Source: Lactobacillus sp. (GTDB lineage Bacteria; Bacillota; Bacilli; Lactobacillales; Lactobacillaceae). From it: a stretch of DNA of 64,000 bases. A model generated the notes under the pieces. That model did not search any database, was not told the DNA's origin, and saw nothing but the letters and a program-made list of their open reading frames with translations. Shown piece after piece: positions 9,171 through 17,313 of this stretch; positions within the stretch are counted from its first letter, which is position 1, and every line of letters starts with the position of its first letter. The stretch lies in the NCBI GenBank assembly GCA_022484695.1, contig JAKVKU010000001.1, positions 496,001 through 560,000 of the forward strand, written 5' to 3'. Both the position numbers and the translations under genes were made by a program.

Positions 9171-9992
9171 TTGGATTTTAAACGCTTAGAAATTATTTTA
9201 ATGGCGGTCTTTGTGGCCCTGGACATCTTTTTGTTCGTCTCATATCATCAAAATCAAAACGTCTTTTTTTCCAGTAATGTGACCCAAAGTGGCACGGACT
9301 CCATTCGCCAGGATATGAAAGAAGACAATATCTCGGTGGATAAACTGTCTAATGACACGCAGACCGGGTATTATTTAGCCAGCCGCCCCAATAATAGCCT
9401 GTTAAATAACGCCTATCGCCTAGCCGGGCAAAACGCCAGTGTCAGTGATGGGGAGTTGACCAGCCGTTTTTATGAACCTGTTGAATTCAAAAAAGGCAAG
9501 GCAGTCAGTACGGCCAAAGCTCTCTTGAAAGAACGCAATCGGGTACTATACGGCAGTCAATATACCTATGCGGCGGAGTTATCCACCAGTGGGCAAATTG
9601 TGTTTGTGCAAAAACATAATGATCAGGCGGTTTTCGACAGTAAAGCCCGCTTGGAATTTGAAATTGATGACGGCACGATCACCGGTTATACCCAGCGCTA
9701 TATCAATAATTTCATTGTCTTACGGGAAAAGAACACCGTGATCAGTGCCAAAGAAGCGGTGAACAATATTTACATGAGTTCAGAAATTCCGACAAACTCC
9801 ACGATCATTTGGACCAAATTAGCCTATTATGGCTTCTTAGATGCCAAGGGCAGCACGATTTATATTCCAACTTGGTATATTGGGATTCGGGACAATAGCT
9901 CCAAAAATGTCACCCAAAAACAGGTAAATGGCTTCACTGGGACTATTTTGAAGAATAAGAGTTCGGAGTCCACCTTTAATGTGACGGAATGA
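9171..9992 (+). CDS. yycI: WalI (YycI) regulatory membrane protein
   Basis: 273 residues with an N-terminal membrane helix starting MDFKRLEIILMAVFVALDIF, a very conserved YycI opening, then an extracytoplasmic domain of the YycH/YycI fold. Acts with YycH on the WalK kinase. The start is TTG at 9171, preceded by a purine-rich GGTGGTGGGG ribosome site. The third accessory gene follows 63 bases later. Confidence 0.92.
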   Translation: MDFKRLEIILMAVFVALDIFLFVSYHQNQNVFFSSNVTQSGTDSIRQDMKEDNISVDKLSNDTQTGYYLASRPNNSLLNNAYRLAGQNASVSDGELTSRFYEPVEFKKGKAVSTAKALLKERNRVLYGSQYTYAAELSTSGQIVFVQKHNDQAVFDSKARLEFEIDDGTITGYTQRYINNFIVLREKNTVISAKEAVNNIYMSSEIPTNSTIIWTKLAYYGFLDAKGSTIYIPTWYIGIRDNSSKNVTQKQVNGFTGTILKNKSSESTFNVTE

Positions 9993-10055
9993 TGTGCAAG
10001 GGATTTCAGATGTGGTATATTGGCTGTAATGAATCGAGGAAGGGATTTTAGTTTG

Positions 10056-10865
10056 ATGGATGATCATAATTCAGATTTGCGCATCAGTGTCTTAGCCAGC
10101 AGCAGTTCCGGCAACACCACCTACATTGAGACGCCTAAGCGTAAAATGTTGGTGGATGCCGGCTTATCCGGCAAGAAGATTGCCGCGTTAATGGACAGCA
10201 TTGGCCGTTCTTTGGCAGATGTGGACACCTTGTTAGTGACCCATGAGCATACGGATCATATCAAAGGCGTGGGGGTTTTAGCCCGACGCTACGGGATGGA
10301 TGTTTATGCCAATGCCAAGACTTGGCAAGCCATGGGACCCAAGATTGGCAAAGTACCTGATGACCAAAAGCATATTTTTGAGATGGGTAAAGCCTTATCC
10401 TTTGATGACTTAGATGTGGAAAGCTTCGGCGTTTCCCACGATGCCATTGCCCCGCAATTCTATGAATTTCATCATAACGGCCGTTCTTTTGTGATCTTAA
10501 CCGATACGGGCTATGTCTCTGAACAAGTGGCCGGCGTGATCAAAAACGCCAATGGCTACTTGTTTGAATGTAACCACGATGTGGAAATGTTGCGGGCGGG
10601 TTGGTACCCTTGGCCGTTGAAACAACGTATTCTAGGGGACAAGGGCCATTTGTCCAATGAAGATGGGGGCAATGCCCTCATGGACGTCATTGGCAATGCC
10701 ACCAAGCGGATTTATCTAGGCCATTTAAGCCAAGAAAACAACGTGAAGGAATTGGCCCACTTGACCATTGCCCAGATGTTAGAGGCCAATGATTTTGGCG
10801 TGGATCATGACTTTAAGTTGCTAGATACCGATCCCGCCGTGGCCGATCCGTTAGTTTCTATCTAA
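10056..10865 (+). CDS. yycJ: WalJ/YycJ (VicX) metallo-beta-lactamase-fold hydrolase
   Basis: 269-residue cytoplasmic metallo-beta-lactamase-fold protein, the usual last accessory member of the walRK operon, linked in other species to DNA repair and coordination of division with replication. Metal ligands are seen in THEHTDH (about 62-68), in FGVSHDAI, in the DTG of VILTDTGYV, and in LGHLSQENN. The start is ATG at 10056 with GAGGAAGGG upstream; the frame stays open further 5'. A terminator follows, so htrA is separately transcribed. Confidence 0.93.
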   Translation: MDDHNSDLRISVLASSSSGNTTYIETPKRKMLVDAGLSGKKIAALMDSIGRSLADVDTLLVTHEHTDHIKGVGVLARRYGMDVYANAKTWQAMGPKIGKVPDDQKHIFEMGKALSFDDLDVESFGVSHDAIAPQFYEFHHNGRSFVILTDTGYVSEQVAGVIKNANGYLFECNHDVEMLRAGWYPWPLKQRILGDKGHLSNEDGGNALMDVIGNATKRIYLGHLSQENNVKELAHLTIAQMLEANDFGVDHDFKLLDTDPAVADPLVSI

Positions 10866-10881
10866 TAAATTTTAAGTTGAA

Positions 10882-10908
10882 AGTTGTGTCTTGGACACGG
10901 CTTTTTTT
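10882..10908 (+). terminator. Terminator of the walRK operon
   Basis: AGTTGTGTC-TTG-GACACGGCT hairpin (with G-T pairs) followed by seven T. Confidence 0.7.
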
Positions 10909-10959
10909 GTGGCCGGAATTACCTCCGACTTTGGACTGATTTATGTTTAGACAAGCTTT

Positions 10960-10977
10960 TTTCATACAAATTTCATA
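10960..10977 (+). promoter_or_regulatory. Direct repeat TTTCATA upstream of htrA
   Basis: Two TTTCATA copies (10960-10966 and 10971-10977) are spaced 11 bp apart, one helical turn, about 70 bases before the htrA start and just upstream of an AT-rich TATATAA stretch. Response regulators of secretion-stress systems (CssR type) bind repeated octamers of this look at htrA promoters; that link is inference. Confidence 0.4.
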
Positions 10978-11041
10978 TCATTTTGTTATTATATAACCAT
11001 TGAAAGTTGTCTAAATTCTTTACGTAAGGGTGAGAATAGAT

Positions 11042-12376
11042 ATGAATAATAATAATAATGAACCCCGCAAGTCCAATGGCTTGTGGAAAACAGCTATCGT
11101 GGCTGTGGTTTCAGCCGTTATCGGTGGTGGTGTCGCTTATGGGGGTTTTACGCTAACCAATCGCAACAGTGGGCAAAGTACTGACACGTCTTTGACCACC
11201 CAGTCTAAGACCAGTGGGAGTACCAAAGTCAGCAACGTGACGGTAAATTCTAGTACCCAGATGACCAAAGCCTTTGATAAGAATAAGGCGGCGGTGGTCT
11301 CCGTCATCAATTTGCAAAAGCAAAACAGCAATGCTAGTTCTGACGATCCCTTCAGCAGTCTCTTTGGGGGCAGCAGCAGTGGTCGTTCGTCTCGAGGTAG
11401 CAGTGATAGCAATAGCAGCAGTAGTAGTGATTCGCTGGCAGAATACAGCGAAGGGTCTGGCTTGATTTATTCCAAGTCGGACGGCAAGGCTTATATTGTC
11501 ACCAATAACCACGTGGTTGCTGGCTCTGATTCCTTGCAAGTTATCATGAGTGATGGCACCAAGCTGACCGCTAAATTAGTGGGGACCGATGAGTTGACTG
11601 ACTTGGCGGTCTTGAGTATTGATGCTTCCAAAGTTAGCAGTGTGGCTAGCTTTGGCAACTCTGACAGCATCAACCCTGGGGAGCCGGTCATTGCCATTGG
11701 TTCGCCGCTAGGCAGTGAATATGCCACTTCTGTCACGGAAGGTATCATCTCTGCTAAGAGTCGGACCATGCCGGTGACCGATGAAAGTACCGGTCAAGAA
11801 ACCGGGACAGCCACCGTCATCCAAACCGATGCTGCCATCAACCCAGGGAATTCCGGGGGCCCATTGGTCAATGCCGCCGGGCAAGTCATTGGGATAAACT
11901 CCATGAAGTTAGCCCAAAGTAACGACGGTACCAGCGTTGAAGGGATGGGCTTTGCCATTCCAAGTAATGAAGTTGTGAAGATCATTAATCAACTGGTGCA
12001 AAACGGGAAAGTTACCCGGCCAGCTTTAGGCGTATCCGTGGTAGACTTGACCCAAGTCTCCGCCGCCCAACAAAGCTCTATCTTGAAGTTACCAGACAGC
12101 GTGAAGAACGGGGCTGTGGTTACCACAGTCAGCAGCGGTTCCGCTGCCGCCAACGCCGGTTTGAAGAAGTATGATGTGATCACGGCACTGGGGGATACCA
12201 GTATTGAATCCATTGCCCAGTTACACACAACCCTTTATAACTACAACGTTGGGGATAAAGTCCAAGTCACTTATTACCGGGATGGCAAAAAAGCCACCAC
12301 AACGGTCACCTTGGATAAAGCCAGCGATACCCAAACGGGCAGCACTAGTCGTTCCAATGCCAACGCCAATGGTTAG
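11042..12376 (+). CDS. htrA: HtrA/DegP-type serine protease
   Basis: Membrane-anchored surface quality-control protease, 444 residues. A short basic N-terminus precedes one membrane helix (about 15-37), then a Ser/Thr/Asn-rich linker with an Arg/Ser-rich patch. The trypsin-like domain holds the triad: His in VTNNHVVAG, Asp in ELTDLAVLSID, Ser in NPGNSGGPL. One PDZ domain follows (VVTTVSSGSAAANAGLKKYD) and a low-complexity Ser/Asn tail. ATG at 11042 is preceded by AAGGGTGAG; a GTG-led extension to 11030 is less likely. It lies between walJ and rlmH, as in many lactobacilli, with its own terminator. Confidence 0.96.
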   Translation: MNNNNNEPRKSNGLWKTAIVAVVSAVIGGGVAYGGFTLTNRNSGQSTDTSLTTQSKTSGSTKVSNVTVNSSTQMTKAFDKNKAAVVSVINLQKQNSNASSDDPFSSLFGGSSSGRSSRGSSDSNSSSSSDSLAEYSEGSGLIYSKSDGKAYIVTNNHVVAGSDSLQVIMSDGTKLTAKLVGTDELTDLAVLSIDASKVSSVASFGNSDSINPGEPVIAIGSPLGSEYATSVTEGIISAKSRTMPVTDESTGQETGTATVIQTDAAINPGNSGGPLVNAAGQVIGINSMKLAQSNDGTSVEGMGFAIPSNEVVKIINQLVQNGKVTRPALGVSVVDLTQVSAAQQSSILKLPDSVKNGAVVTTVSSGSAAANAGLKKYDVITALGDTSIESIAQLHTTLYNYNVGDKVQVTYYRDGKKATTTVTLDKASDTQTGSTSRSNANANG

Positions 12377-12407
12377 GTAATGATGATTTTGTAATCACAG
12401 TCAGTGA

Positions 12408-12439
12408 ACTGAGTCTGAATTAATCAGGCTCAGTTTTTT
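12408..12439 (+). terminator. Terminator of htrA
   Basis: ACTGAGTCTGA pairs with TCAGGCTCAGT across a short AT loop, followed by six T. Confidence 0.8.
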
Positions 12440-12620
12440 GTTGGGGAAAAATCCGATTCGTCAAGCGAACGTATGCATTTTGTTGCGGGTCCCGAAGATA
12501 AAACTGATTAAAACAATGATTTCGGTAAAAAATACGAATGTTATTTAAAAAATAGCACTTAATTTTCCGATTTATTTTTGTCAAGCCTTTTACTGGCTGT
12601 GCATATTAGCTGGCCTGGCC

Positions 12621-12920
12621 TGTGGATAAGTCTGTGGATGATGTGTATAACAAGGATTTTTGTCCCCTAAAGTTATCCACATGTTTGGAGATAGCCTGTG
12701 GATGAAGTGATTTATTAATTAGAAATGGTGGGGTAGACCCTTGATGTTAAGCCTTTTGTAATTGGTTACCATAAGACGTCGAACATTTAAATTTTTGTGG
12801 ACAAGTCCACCCCTTAGGAAATAATTAAATTTTTTATATTCTATATTTAGGGGTTCGAAAATAGGTTGCCCCCATATTTTGACAGAGTTATCAACGGCAT
12901 GTGCATAAGTTGGTGGATAA
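12621..12920. other. DnaA-box cluster in the 618-bp htrA-rlmH gap
   Basis: Against the consensus TTATNCACA, perfect boxes occur at 12621-12629, 12642-12650 and 12900-12908 (minus) and 12673-12681 (plus). One-mismatch boxes occur at 12633-12641, 12697-12705 and 12912-12920 (minus), and a weaker TTATCAACG at 12888-12896 (plus). Between the two groups, about 12780-12860 is AT-rich with runs of T and A, like an unwinding element. No ORF is present. It could be part of an origin, a DnaA-titrating or reactivating site, or control of rlmH or htrA. I see no dnaA or dnaN gene nearby. Confidence 0.7.
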
Positions 12921-12994
12921 CATGTTACTATCTGGGGATTTATTTTGGGGCCAAGTCTGCTAGAATGGACTAATGTGCAAGGAGGCCACAGTAA

Positions 12995-13474
12995 GTGAAC
13001 ATTAAAATTATGGCAGTTGGTAAATTAAAAGAAAAATATTTTAAACAGGGTATCGCGGAATACGCCAAAAGATTGGGCGCTTTTGCCAAATTTGAAATCG
13101 TCGAAGTCCCTGACGAAAAAGCCCCGGAATCATTGAGTCCTGCGCAAATGGCCCAGGTCAAAGACAAAGAAGGCCAGCGCCTGTTGGCCAAGATCAAACC
13201 CAAGGAATATTTATTTGCCTTGGCCATTGAAGGGCAGCAGCGTAGCTCGGAAGCCTTTGCCAAGGAAATCAATGACCTGACCACTTACGGCCATAGTGAT
13301 ATCACCTTTGTCATTGGCGGGTCCTTGGGTTTATCCCCAGCGGTGTTAAAACGGGCGGATACCACCTTGTCCTTTGGCAAGTTGACCATGCCCCATCAGC
13401 TGATGCGCTTGGTGTTAACGGAACAAATTTATCGGGCCTTTATGATCAATAATGGGTCACCTTATCATAAATAA
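12995..13474 (+). CDS. rlmH: RlmH, 23S rRNA pseudouridine-1915 N3-methyltransferase
   Basis: 159-residue SPOUT-class methyltransferase, the normal length of RlmH (YbeA/OrfX), which methylates pseudouridine 1915 of 23S rRNA in assembled ribosomes. Recognisable elements are the start [15 protein letters not shown], the central [14 protein letters not shown], and the C-terminal SAM-binding knot [11 protein letters not shown] followed by the [18 protein letters not shown] block. GTG start at 12995 with AAGGAGG upstream. In staphylococci the 3' end of this gene is the SCCmec target; nothing is inserted here. Confidence 0.97.
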   Translation: MNIKIMAVGKLKEKYFKQGIAEYAKRLGAFAKFEIVEVPDEKAPESLSPAQMAQVKDKEGQRLLAKIKPKEYLFALAIEGQQRSSEAFAKEINDLTTYGHSDITFVIGGSLGLSPAVLKRADTTLSFGKLTMPHQLMRLVLTEQIYRAFMINNGSPYHK

Positions 13475-13486
13475 AGAGGCGGTTTG

Positions 13487-14416
13487 ATGATTTTTATCGT
13501 ATTTGGACTATTAGCAGGTTTTGGCTTACCGATTCAAACAGCCATCAACACCCGCTTGAAAGGTGGGGTGCGCTCACCATTTATCGCCTCCACCATTTCC
13601 TTTGGGGTGGGGACCCTTTTCTTAATTTTGTTAGCACTCATTACCCGACCGACCATCACTCCCATCAACTTGGCCACCACACCCTGGTGGTTATGGCTAG
13701 GGGGCTTTTTAGGGGCCATCTACCTCACGGGTAACGTGTTGTTATTACCCCGCATTGGCAGTTTTCAAACCGTCTTAATGCCCATCATTGGCCAAGTGCT
13801 CATGAGCATGGTCATTGATAATTTCGGTCTGTTTTATAGCAAGCATATCCCCATGAGTTTATTACGCCTAGCGGGGGCTTTGTTAGTGGTACTAGGGGCC
13901 TGGCTGATCGTGTATGTCCCAGCCCGCAAAGGCAATTTCAAAACGCCGGCGACAGCGGCCAAGGGGTTATGGCTGTGGCGCCTTTTAGGGTTGACCACTG
14001 GGGCTTTGAGTGCCTCCCAGACTGCCATCAATGGTCATTTAGGGGTCATGTTAGGGGCACCTTTGATTGCCAGCATCATTTCCTTTGCCGTTGGGCTAGT
14101 GGTTTTGTGCCTGGTGGTCGTGGGCTTTAACTTTAAGATATTGCGCCAGCTCAAGGCAGCCGATTTAAAGGCTTTACCTTGGTGGGCTTGGATTGGCGGG
14201 GCCATTGGGTCCATGTTTGTCTTTGGCAATATTTTAATTGTCCCCAGCTTAGGCACCGGGCTAGCCATTGTCATCGTGCTAGCCGGCCAGCTCTTGGGGA
14301 GTTTAGTCCTGGAAAAATATGGCTTTTTAAACGTGGCCAAGCACGTGATCCAGCGTAATGCTTGGATTGGTTTAGCCGTGATTCTCTTAGGTATTTGTTT
14401 GGTGAAATTTTTTTAA
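13487..14416 (+). CDS. DMT-superfamily transporter, duplicated DUF606/YdcZ type
   Basis: 309-residue integral membrane protein with about ten hydrophobic helices. The two halves repeat: PFIASTISFGVGTLFLI in the first and PLIASIISFAVGLVVL in the second, each followed by WWxWxGGxxGxxxxxGNxLxxP. That is the DUF606 (YdcZ) unit in tandem, a branch of the drug/metabolite transporter superfamily. Substrate unknown. ATG at 13487 was preferred to the TTG one codon earlier because of AGAGGCGG spacing. It follows rlmH after 12 bases and may be co-transcribed with it. Confidence 0.85.
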   Translation: MIFIVFGLLAGFGLPIQTAINTRLKGGVRSPFIASTISFGVGTLFLILLALITRPTITPINLATTPWWLWLGGFLGAIYLTGNVLLLPRIGSFQTVLMPIIGQVLMSMVIDNFGLFYSKHIPMSLLRLAGALLVVLGAWLIVYVPARKGNFKTPATAAKGLWLWRLLGLTTGALSASQTAINGHLGVMLGAPLIASIISFAVGLVVLCLVVVGFNFKILRQLKAADLKALPWWAWIGGAIGSMFVFGNILIVPSLGTGLAIVIVLAGQLLGSLVLEKYGFLNVAKHVIQRNAWIGLAVILLGICLVKFF

Positions 14417-14438
14417 CGCCAAAAGTAAAGATTTAGGG

Positions 14439-14488
14439 TTGACAAATGATGAAAGCCCTATTATGATGTATTTATGAAATCGATTCCA
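14439..14488 (+). promoter_or_regulatory. Promoter and LacI-type operator of the glucosidase-locus regulator
   Basis: Consensus TTGACA (14439-14444), 17 bases, TATGAT (14462-14467). The dyad TGAAATCGATTCCA (14475-14488) lies at about +8 and differs by one base from a perfect palindrome; a near-identical dyad precedes the glucosidase gene, so the regulator probably represses itself and its targets. Confidence 0.75.
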
Positions 14489-14522
14489 CATCGATCAAAA
14501 CGAATGGAAAGCAGGTGACTTG

Positions 14523-15521
14523 ATGGCCACGATATCTGAAATTGCCAAGCGAGCCGGGGTGGGTACCACCACGGTATCCCGTTACTTGAATCATCATCCT
14601 TATATCTCCGCTGAGAAAAAGGCCAAAATTGAAGCGGCCATCATCGCCCTGGATTACACCCCCAGCGCCATTGCCACCCAGTTGCGCCATCAAACCACCA
14701 ATAATATCGGCGTGTTAGTATCCCGGATCACTAATCCCTTTTTCACCGCCTTATTTGATGCCCTGGAACGCCAGCTACATAACTATGGCTACCAGGTGAT
14801 GGTGATGCAAACTTATGATGATGAGCACTCTGAGCGGGCTTTCTTAAATCAAATTAAAAACAAACAAATGGACGGCTTGATCTTAGCTTCCGTGGAAAAT
14901 CCCGCCTCCGTGTTACAGGTGGCCCAGGAATTTCCTAAGCGGATCGTCTTACTCAATGAAAACATCGCTGATCCCAATATCCGGGCCATCGTGTTAAATC
15001 ATTATCAAGCCACCTTGGATGGCTTGAATTACCTCCATGCCAGAGGTTGTCGCCGGATTGCGTATGCCACTGGCGGCGACTTTTCCCAAAAGGGCCACGG
15101 CCAAGAACGCAATAACGCTTATCGGGACTTTTTAGCCCAACAGCACCTACCAGAAAATCCGGACTGGATTTTCCAACAGCAGCACACCATCGCCGACGGC
15201 CAACACCTGGCCCAACAACTACAGGCCTTACCTAAAGATCGCCGGCCCGACGCTATTTTTACCAATTCCGATGAAATTGCCATGGGCCTCATCGGCGCTT
15301 TGATGAAAGCTGGCATCCGCGTGCCCGAAGACATCGCGGTGATGGGGTATGACGACCAACCCATGGCCGCGTACCTGGAAGTACCCTTGACCACCATCCA
15401 CCAACCCATTGAAGAAATGGCCCAGGCCGCGGTTTACCAGTTGTTGACTTGTTTAGGCCAAACGTTGACCGACCCCAAACCTGACTTAACTTTAAAATTA
15501 GTGCCCAGAAGTTCGGCCTAA
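14523..15521 (+). CDS. LacI-family repressor of the alpha-glucosidase/PTS locus
   Basis: 332 residues. N-terminal LacI helix-turn-helix (TISEIAKRAGVGTTTVSRYL, then the hinge GVLVSRITNPFF) and a periplasmic-binding-protein-like effector domain with the AIFTNSDEIAMGLIGAL and VMGYDDQPMAAYLEVPLTTI signatures. ATG at 14523; the TTG one codon upstream is less likely. It precedes and probably controls the GH13 and PTS genes, judging from the matching operators at 14475 and 15536. It resembles sucrose/maltose-type regulators, but the inducer is not evident from sequence. Confidence 0.9.
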   Translation: MATISEIAKRAGVGTTTVSRYLNHHPYISAEKKAKIEAAIIALDYTPSAIATQLRHQTTNNIGVLVSRITNPFFTALFDALERQLHNYGYQVMVMQTYDDEHSERAFLNQIKNKQMDGLILASVENPASVLQVAQEFPKRIVLLNENIADPNIRAIVLNHYQATLDGLNYLHARGCRRIAYATGGDFSQKGHGQERNNAYRDFLAQQHLPENPDWIFQQQHTIADGQHLAQQLQALPKDRRPDAIFTNSDEIAMGLIGALMKAGIRVPEDIAVMGYDDQPMAAYLEVPLTTIHQPIEEMAQAAVYQLLTCLGQTLTDPKPDLTLKLVPRSSA

Positions 15522-15535
15522 TTTTTTAACCCTTA

Positions 15536-15549
15536 TGGAATCGATACCA
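15536..15549 (+). promoter_or_regulatory. LacI-type operator before the glucosidase-PTS operon
   Basis: TGGAATCGATACCA, one base from a perfect palindrome, matches the dyad at 14475-14488 in 12 of 14 positions and has the central CG of LacI-family sites. It lies 46 bases before the GH13 start. Confidence 0.7.
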
Positions 15550-15594
15550 CATTAACCCACAACCTACCTACGAAAAAAGGAGCTTATCCACAAG

Positions 15595-17313
15595 ATGCAA
15601 AATATAATTGAGCAACCCCAAGTTGCCTTGACCGGCCCTAAATATTGGTGGCAAAAGGAAGTCTTTTACCAAATTTACCCCGCGTCCTTCAAGGATAGTA
15701 ACAATGACGGCATCGGCGACATCCCCGGCATTATTGAAAAATTACCGTACCTGAAAAAACTGGGTATCACCGCCATTTGGTTATCCCCAATTTACCAATC
15801 CCCCATGGTGGATAACGGCTATGACATTTCTGATTATCAAGCCATCAATCCTAGCTTTGGTACCATGGCCGACTTTGACACCCTGATGGCTCAAGCCAAG
15901 GCCTTAGATATCAAGATCATCATGGATTTGGTGATCAACCATACCTCCGACCAACACCGCTGGTTTCAAGCAGCCTTAAAAGATCCCAATTCACCTTATC
16001 GGGATTATTACATTTTCAAGCCCGGCGTTAACGGCGGGCCCCCCAACAACTGGCGCTCCAACTTTGGCAAGGGCTCGTCTTGGACCGAAGTTGCCGGGGA
16101 AGCCAATATGTATTACCACCACGTCTTTTCCCCCCAACAACCAGATTTAAACTGGGAGAATCCTAAATTACGCCAGCGGATTTATCAAATGATCAACTGG
16201 TGGCTGGATAAGGGCTTAGCCGGCTTTCGCATCGATGCCATTACCTTTATTAAAAAAGACCAGGATTTTGCGGCCATCACACCTGATGGTCAGGATGGCT
16301 TGGGGAAGGTGAAGCGCAAAACCGAGAACCGCCCGGGCCTGGATGCCTTTTTAACGGAACTCAAACAAGCAACCTTTCAAAAACACGATGCCGTGACGGT
16401 GGGGGAAGCTTCCGGGGTCCAATATGACCAATTGCCCCAATTCATCGGGGAAAAGGGTTACTTCTCCATGATTTTCGACTTCCATTACGCCGACATCGAT
16501 GTGGCCTCCGGGTCCGAATGGTACAAACGCATAAATTGGACCGTGCCGGAATTCAAAGCATTACTCTTCAAAAGCCAACTGGCCATTCAAGCCACGGGTT
16601 GGGGGGCTAATTTCTTAGAAAATCACGACCAACCTCGAAGTATTTCCAAATACATCCGCGATCCTAAGTATCAAAATGCCATTGGCGCCAAAGCCCTGGC
16701 CACGTTATACTTCTGTTTGCGGGGCACGCCGTTTATCTATCAAGGCCAAGAAATTGGCATGATAAACGCCCAACGCCAAGACATCAACGCCTTCAACGAT
16801 GTCTCCAGTCATGACAATTACCAACGGGCCATCGCTGAGGGCTACGGGGCCAAGGTAGCCTTAGCCTGTGTCAACCAACGTTCCCGGGATAACAGCCGTA
16901 CCCCCTTCCAATGGTCGGCTGGACCCAACGCCGGCTTTAACCAAGGCCATGAACCCTGGTTGGGCCTGGCGCAAAATTGGCAACAGCTCAATTATCAAGC
17001 CGAAAAAGACGACCCAGCATCAACTTTCAACTTTTATCGCCAACTCATTGCCCTGCGCAATCATTCCCAATTCAGCGCCGACTTGATTTACGGGGCCATT
17101 GCACCGCTGACAGCCCCAGACAAGGTTGTGGCTTATGGCCGGGGGGATAACTTACAAGTCTATGTGAACTTATCCTCAGACCCGCAAGTCTTGAAGCTGA
17201 CGCCAAAAGCGCTTATTTTAAACAATTACGATACATTGATTCAAACTGACCAGACAATTGAACTTAAACCCTATCAAGCAATCCTTATTGAGGTGGATAA
17301 ACATGGCAACTAA
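15595..17313 (+). CDS. GH13 alpha-glucosidase (oligo-1,6-glucosidase type)
   Basis: 572-residue cytoplasmic alpha-amylase-family enzyme expected to hydrolyse alpha-glucosidic bonds in short sugars entering through the adjacent PTS. The barrel motifs are clear: DLVINHTSD (111-119), GFRIDAI with nucleophile D214, TVGEAS with acid/base E271, and ENHDQPRS with D345. The QPDLNWENP region (about 182-190) is typical of oligo-1,6-glucosidase and related subfamily-31 enzymes. Its end overlaps the PTS gene, so the imported sugar phosphate (maltose, isomaltose or a sucrose isomer) is a plausible substrate. It lacks markers that separate trehalose-6-phosphate hydrolase from these, so the exact sugar is open. 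Confidence 0.88.
   Translation: MQNIIEQPQVALTGPKYWWQKEVFYQIYPASFKDSNNDGIGDIPGIIEKLPYLKKLGITAIWLSPIYQSPMVDNGYDISDYQAINPSFGTMADFDTLMAQAKALDIKIIMDLVINHTSDQHRWFQAALKDPNSPYRDYYIFKPGVNGGPPNNWRSNFGKGSSWTEVAGEANMYYHHVFSPQQPDLNWENPKLRQRIYQMINWWLDKGLAGFRIDAITFIKKDQDFAAITPDGQDGLGKVKRKTENRPGLDAFLTELKQATFQKHDAVTVGEASGVQYDQLPQFIGEKGYFSMIFDFHYADIDVASGSEWYKRINWTVPEFKALLFKSQLAIQATGWGANFLENHDQPRSISKYIRDPKYQNAIGAKALATLYFCLRGTPFIYQGQEIGMINAQRQDINAFNDVSSHDNYQRAIAEGYGAKVALACVNQRSRDNSRTPFQWSAGPNAGFNQGHEPWLGLAQNWQQLNYQAEKDDPASTFNFYRQLIALRNHSQFSADLIYGAIAPLTAPDKVVAYGRGDNLQVYVNLSSDPQVLKLTPKALILNNYDTLIQTDQTIELKPYQAILIEVDKHGN

Noticed and set aside
12621-12920. Calling the DnaA-box cluster oriC
   Set aside because: No dnaA, dnaN or rpmH nearby and no way to compute skew here; reported only as a box cluster.
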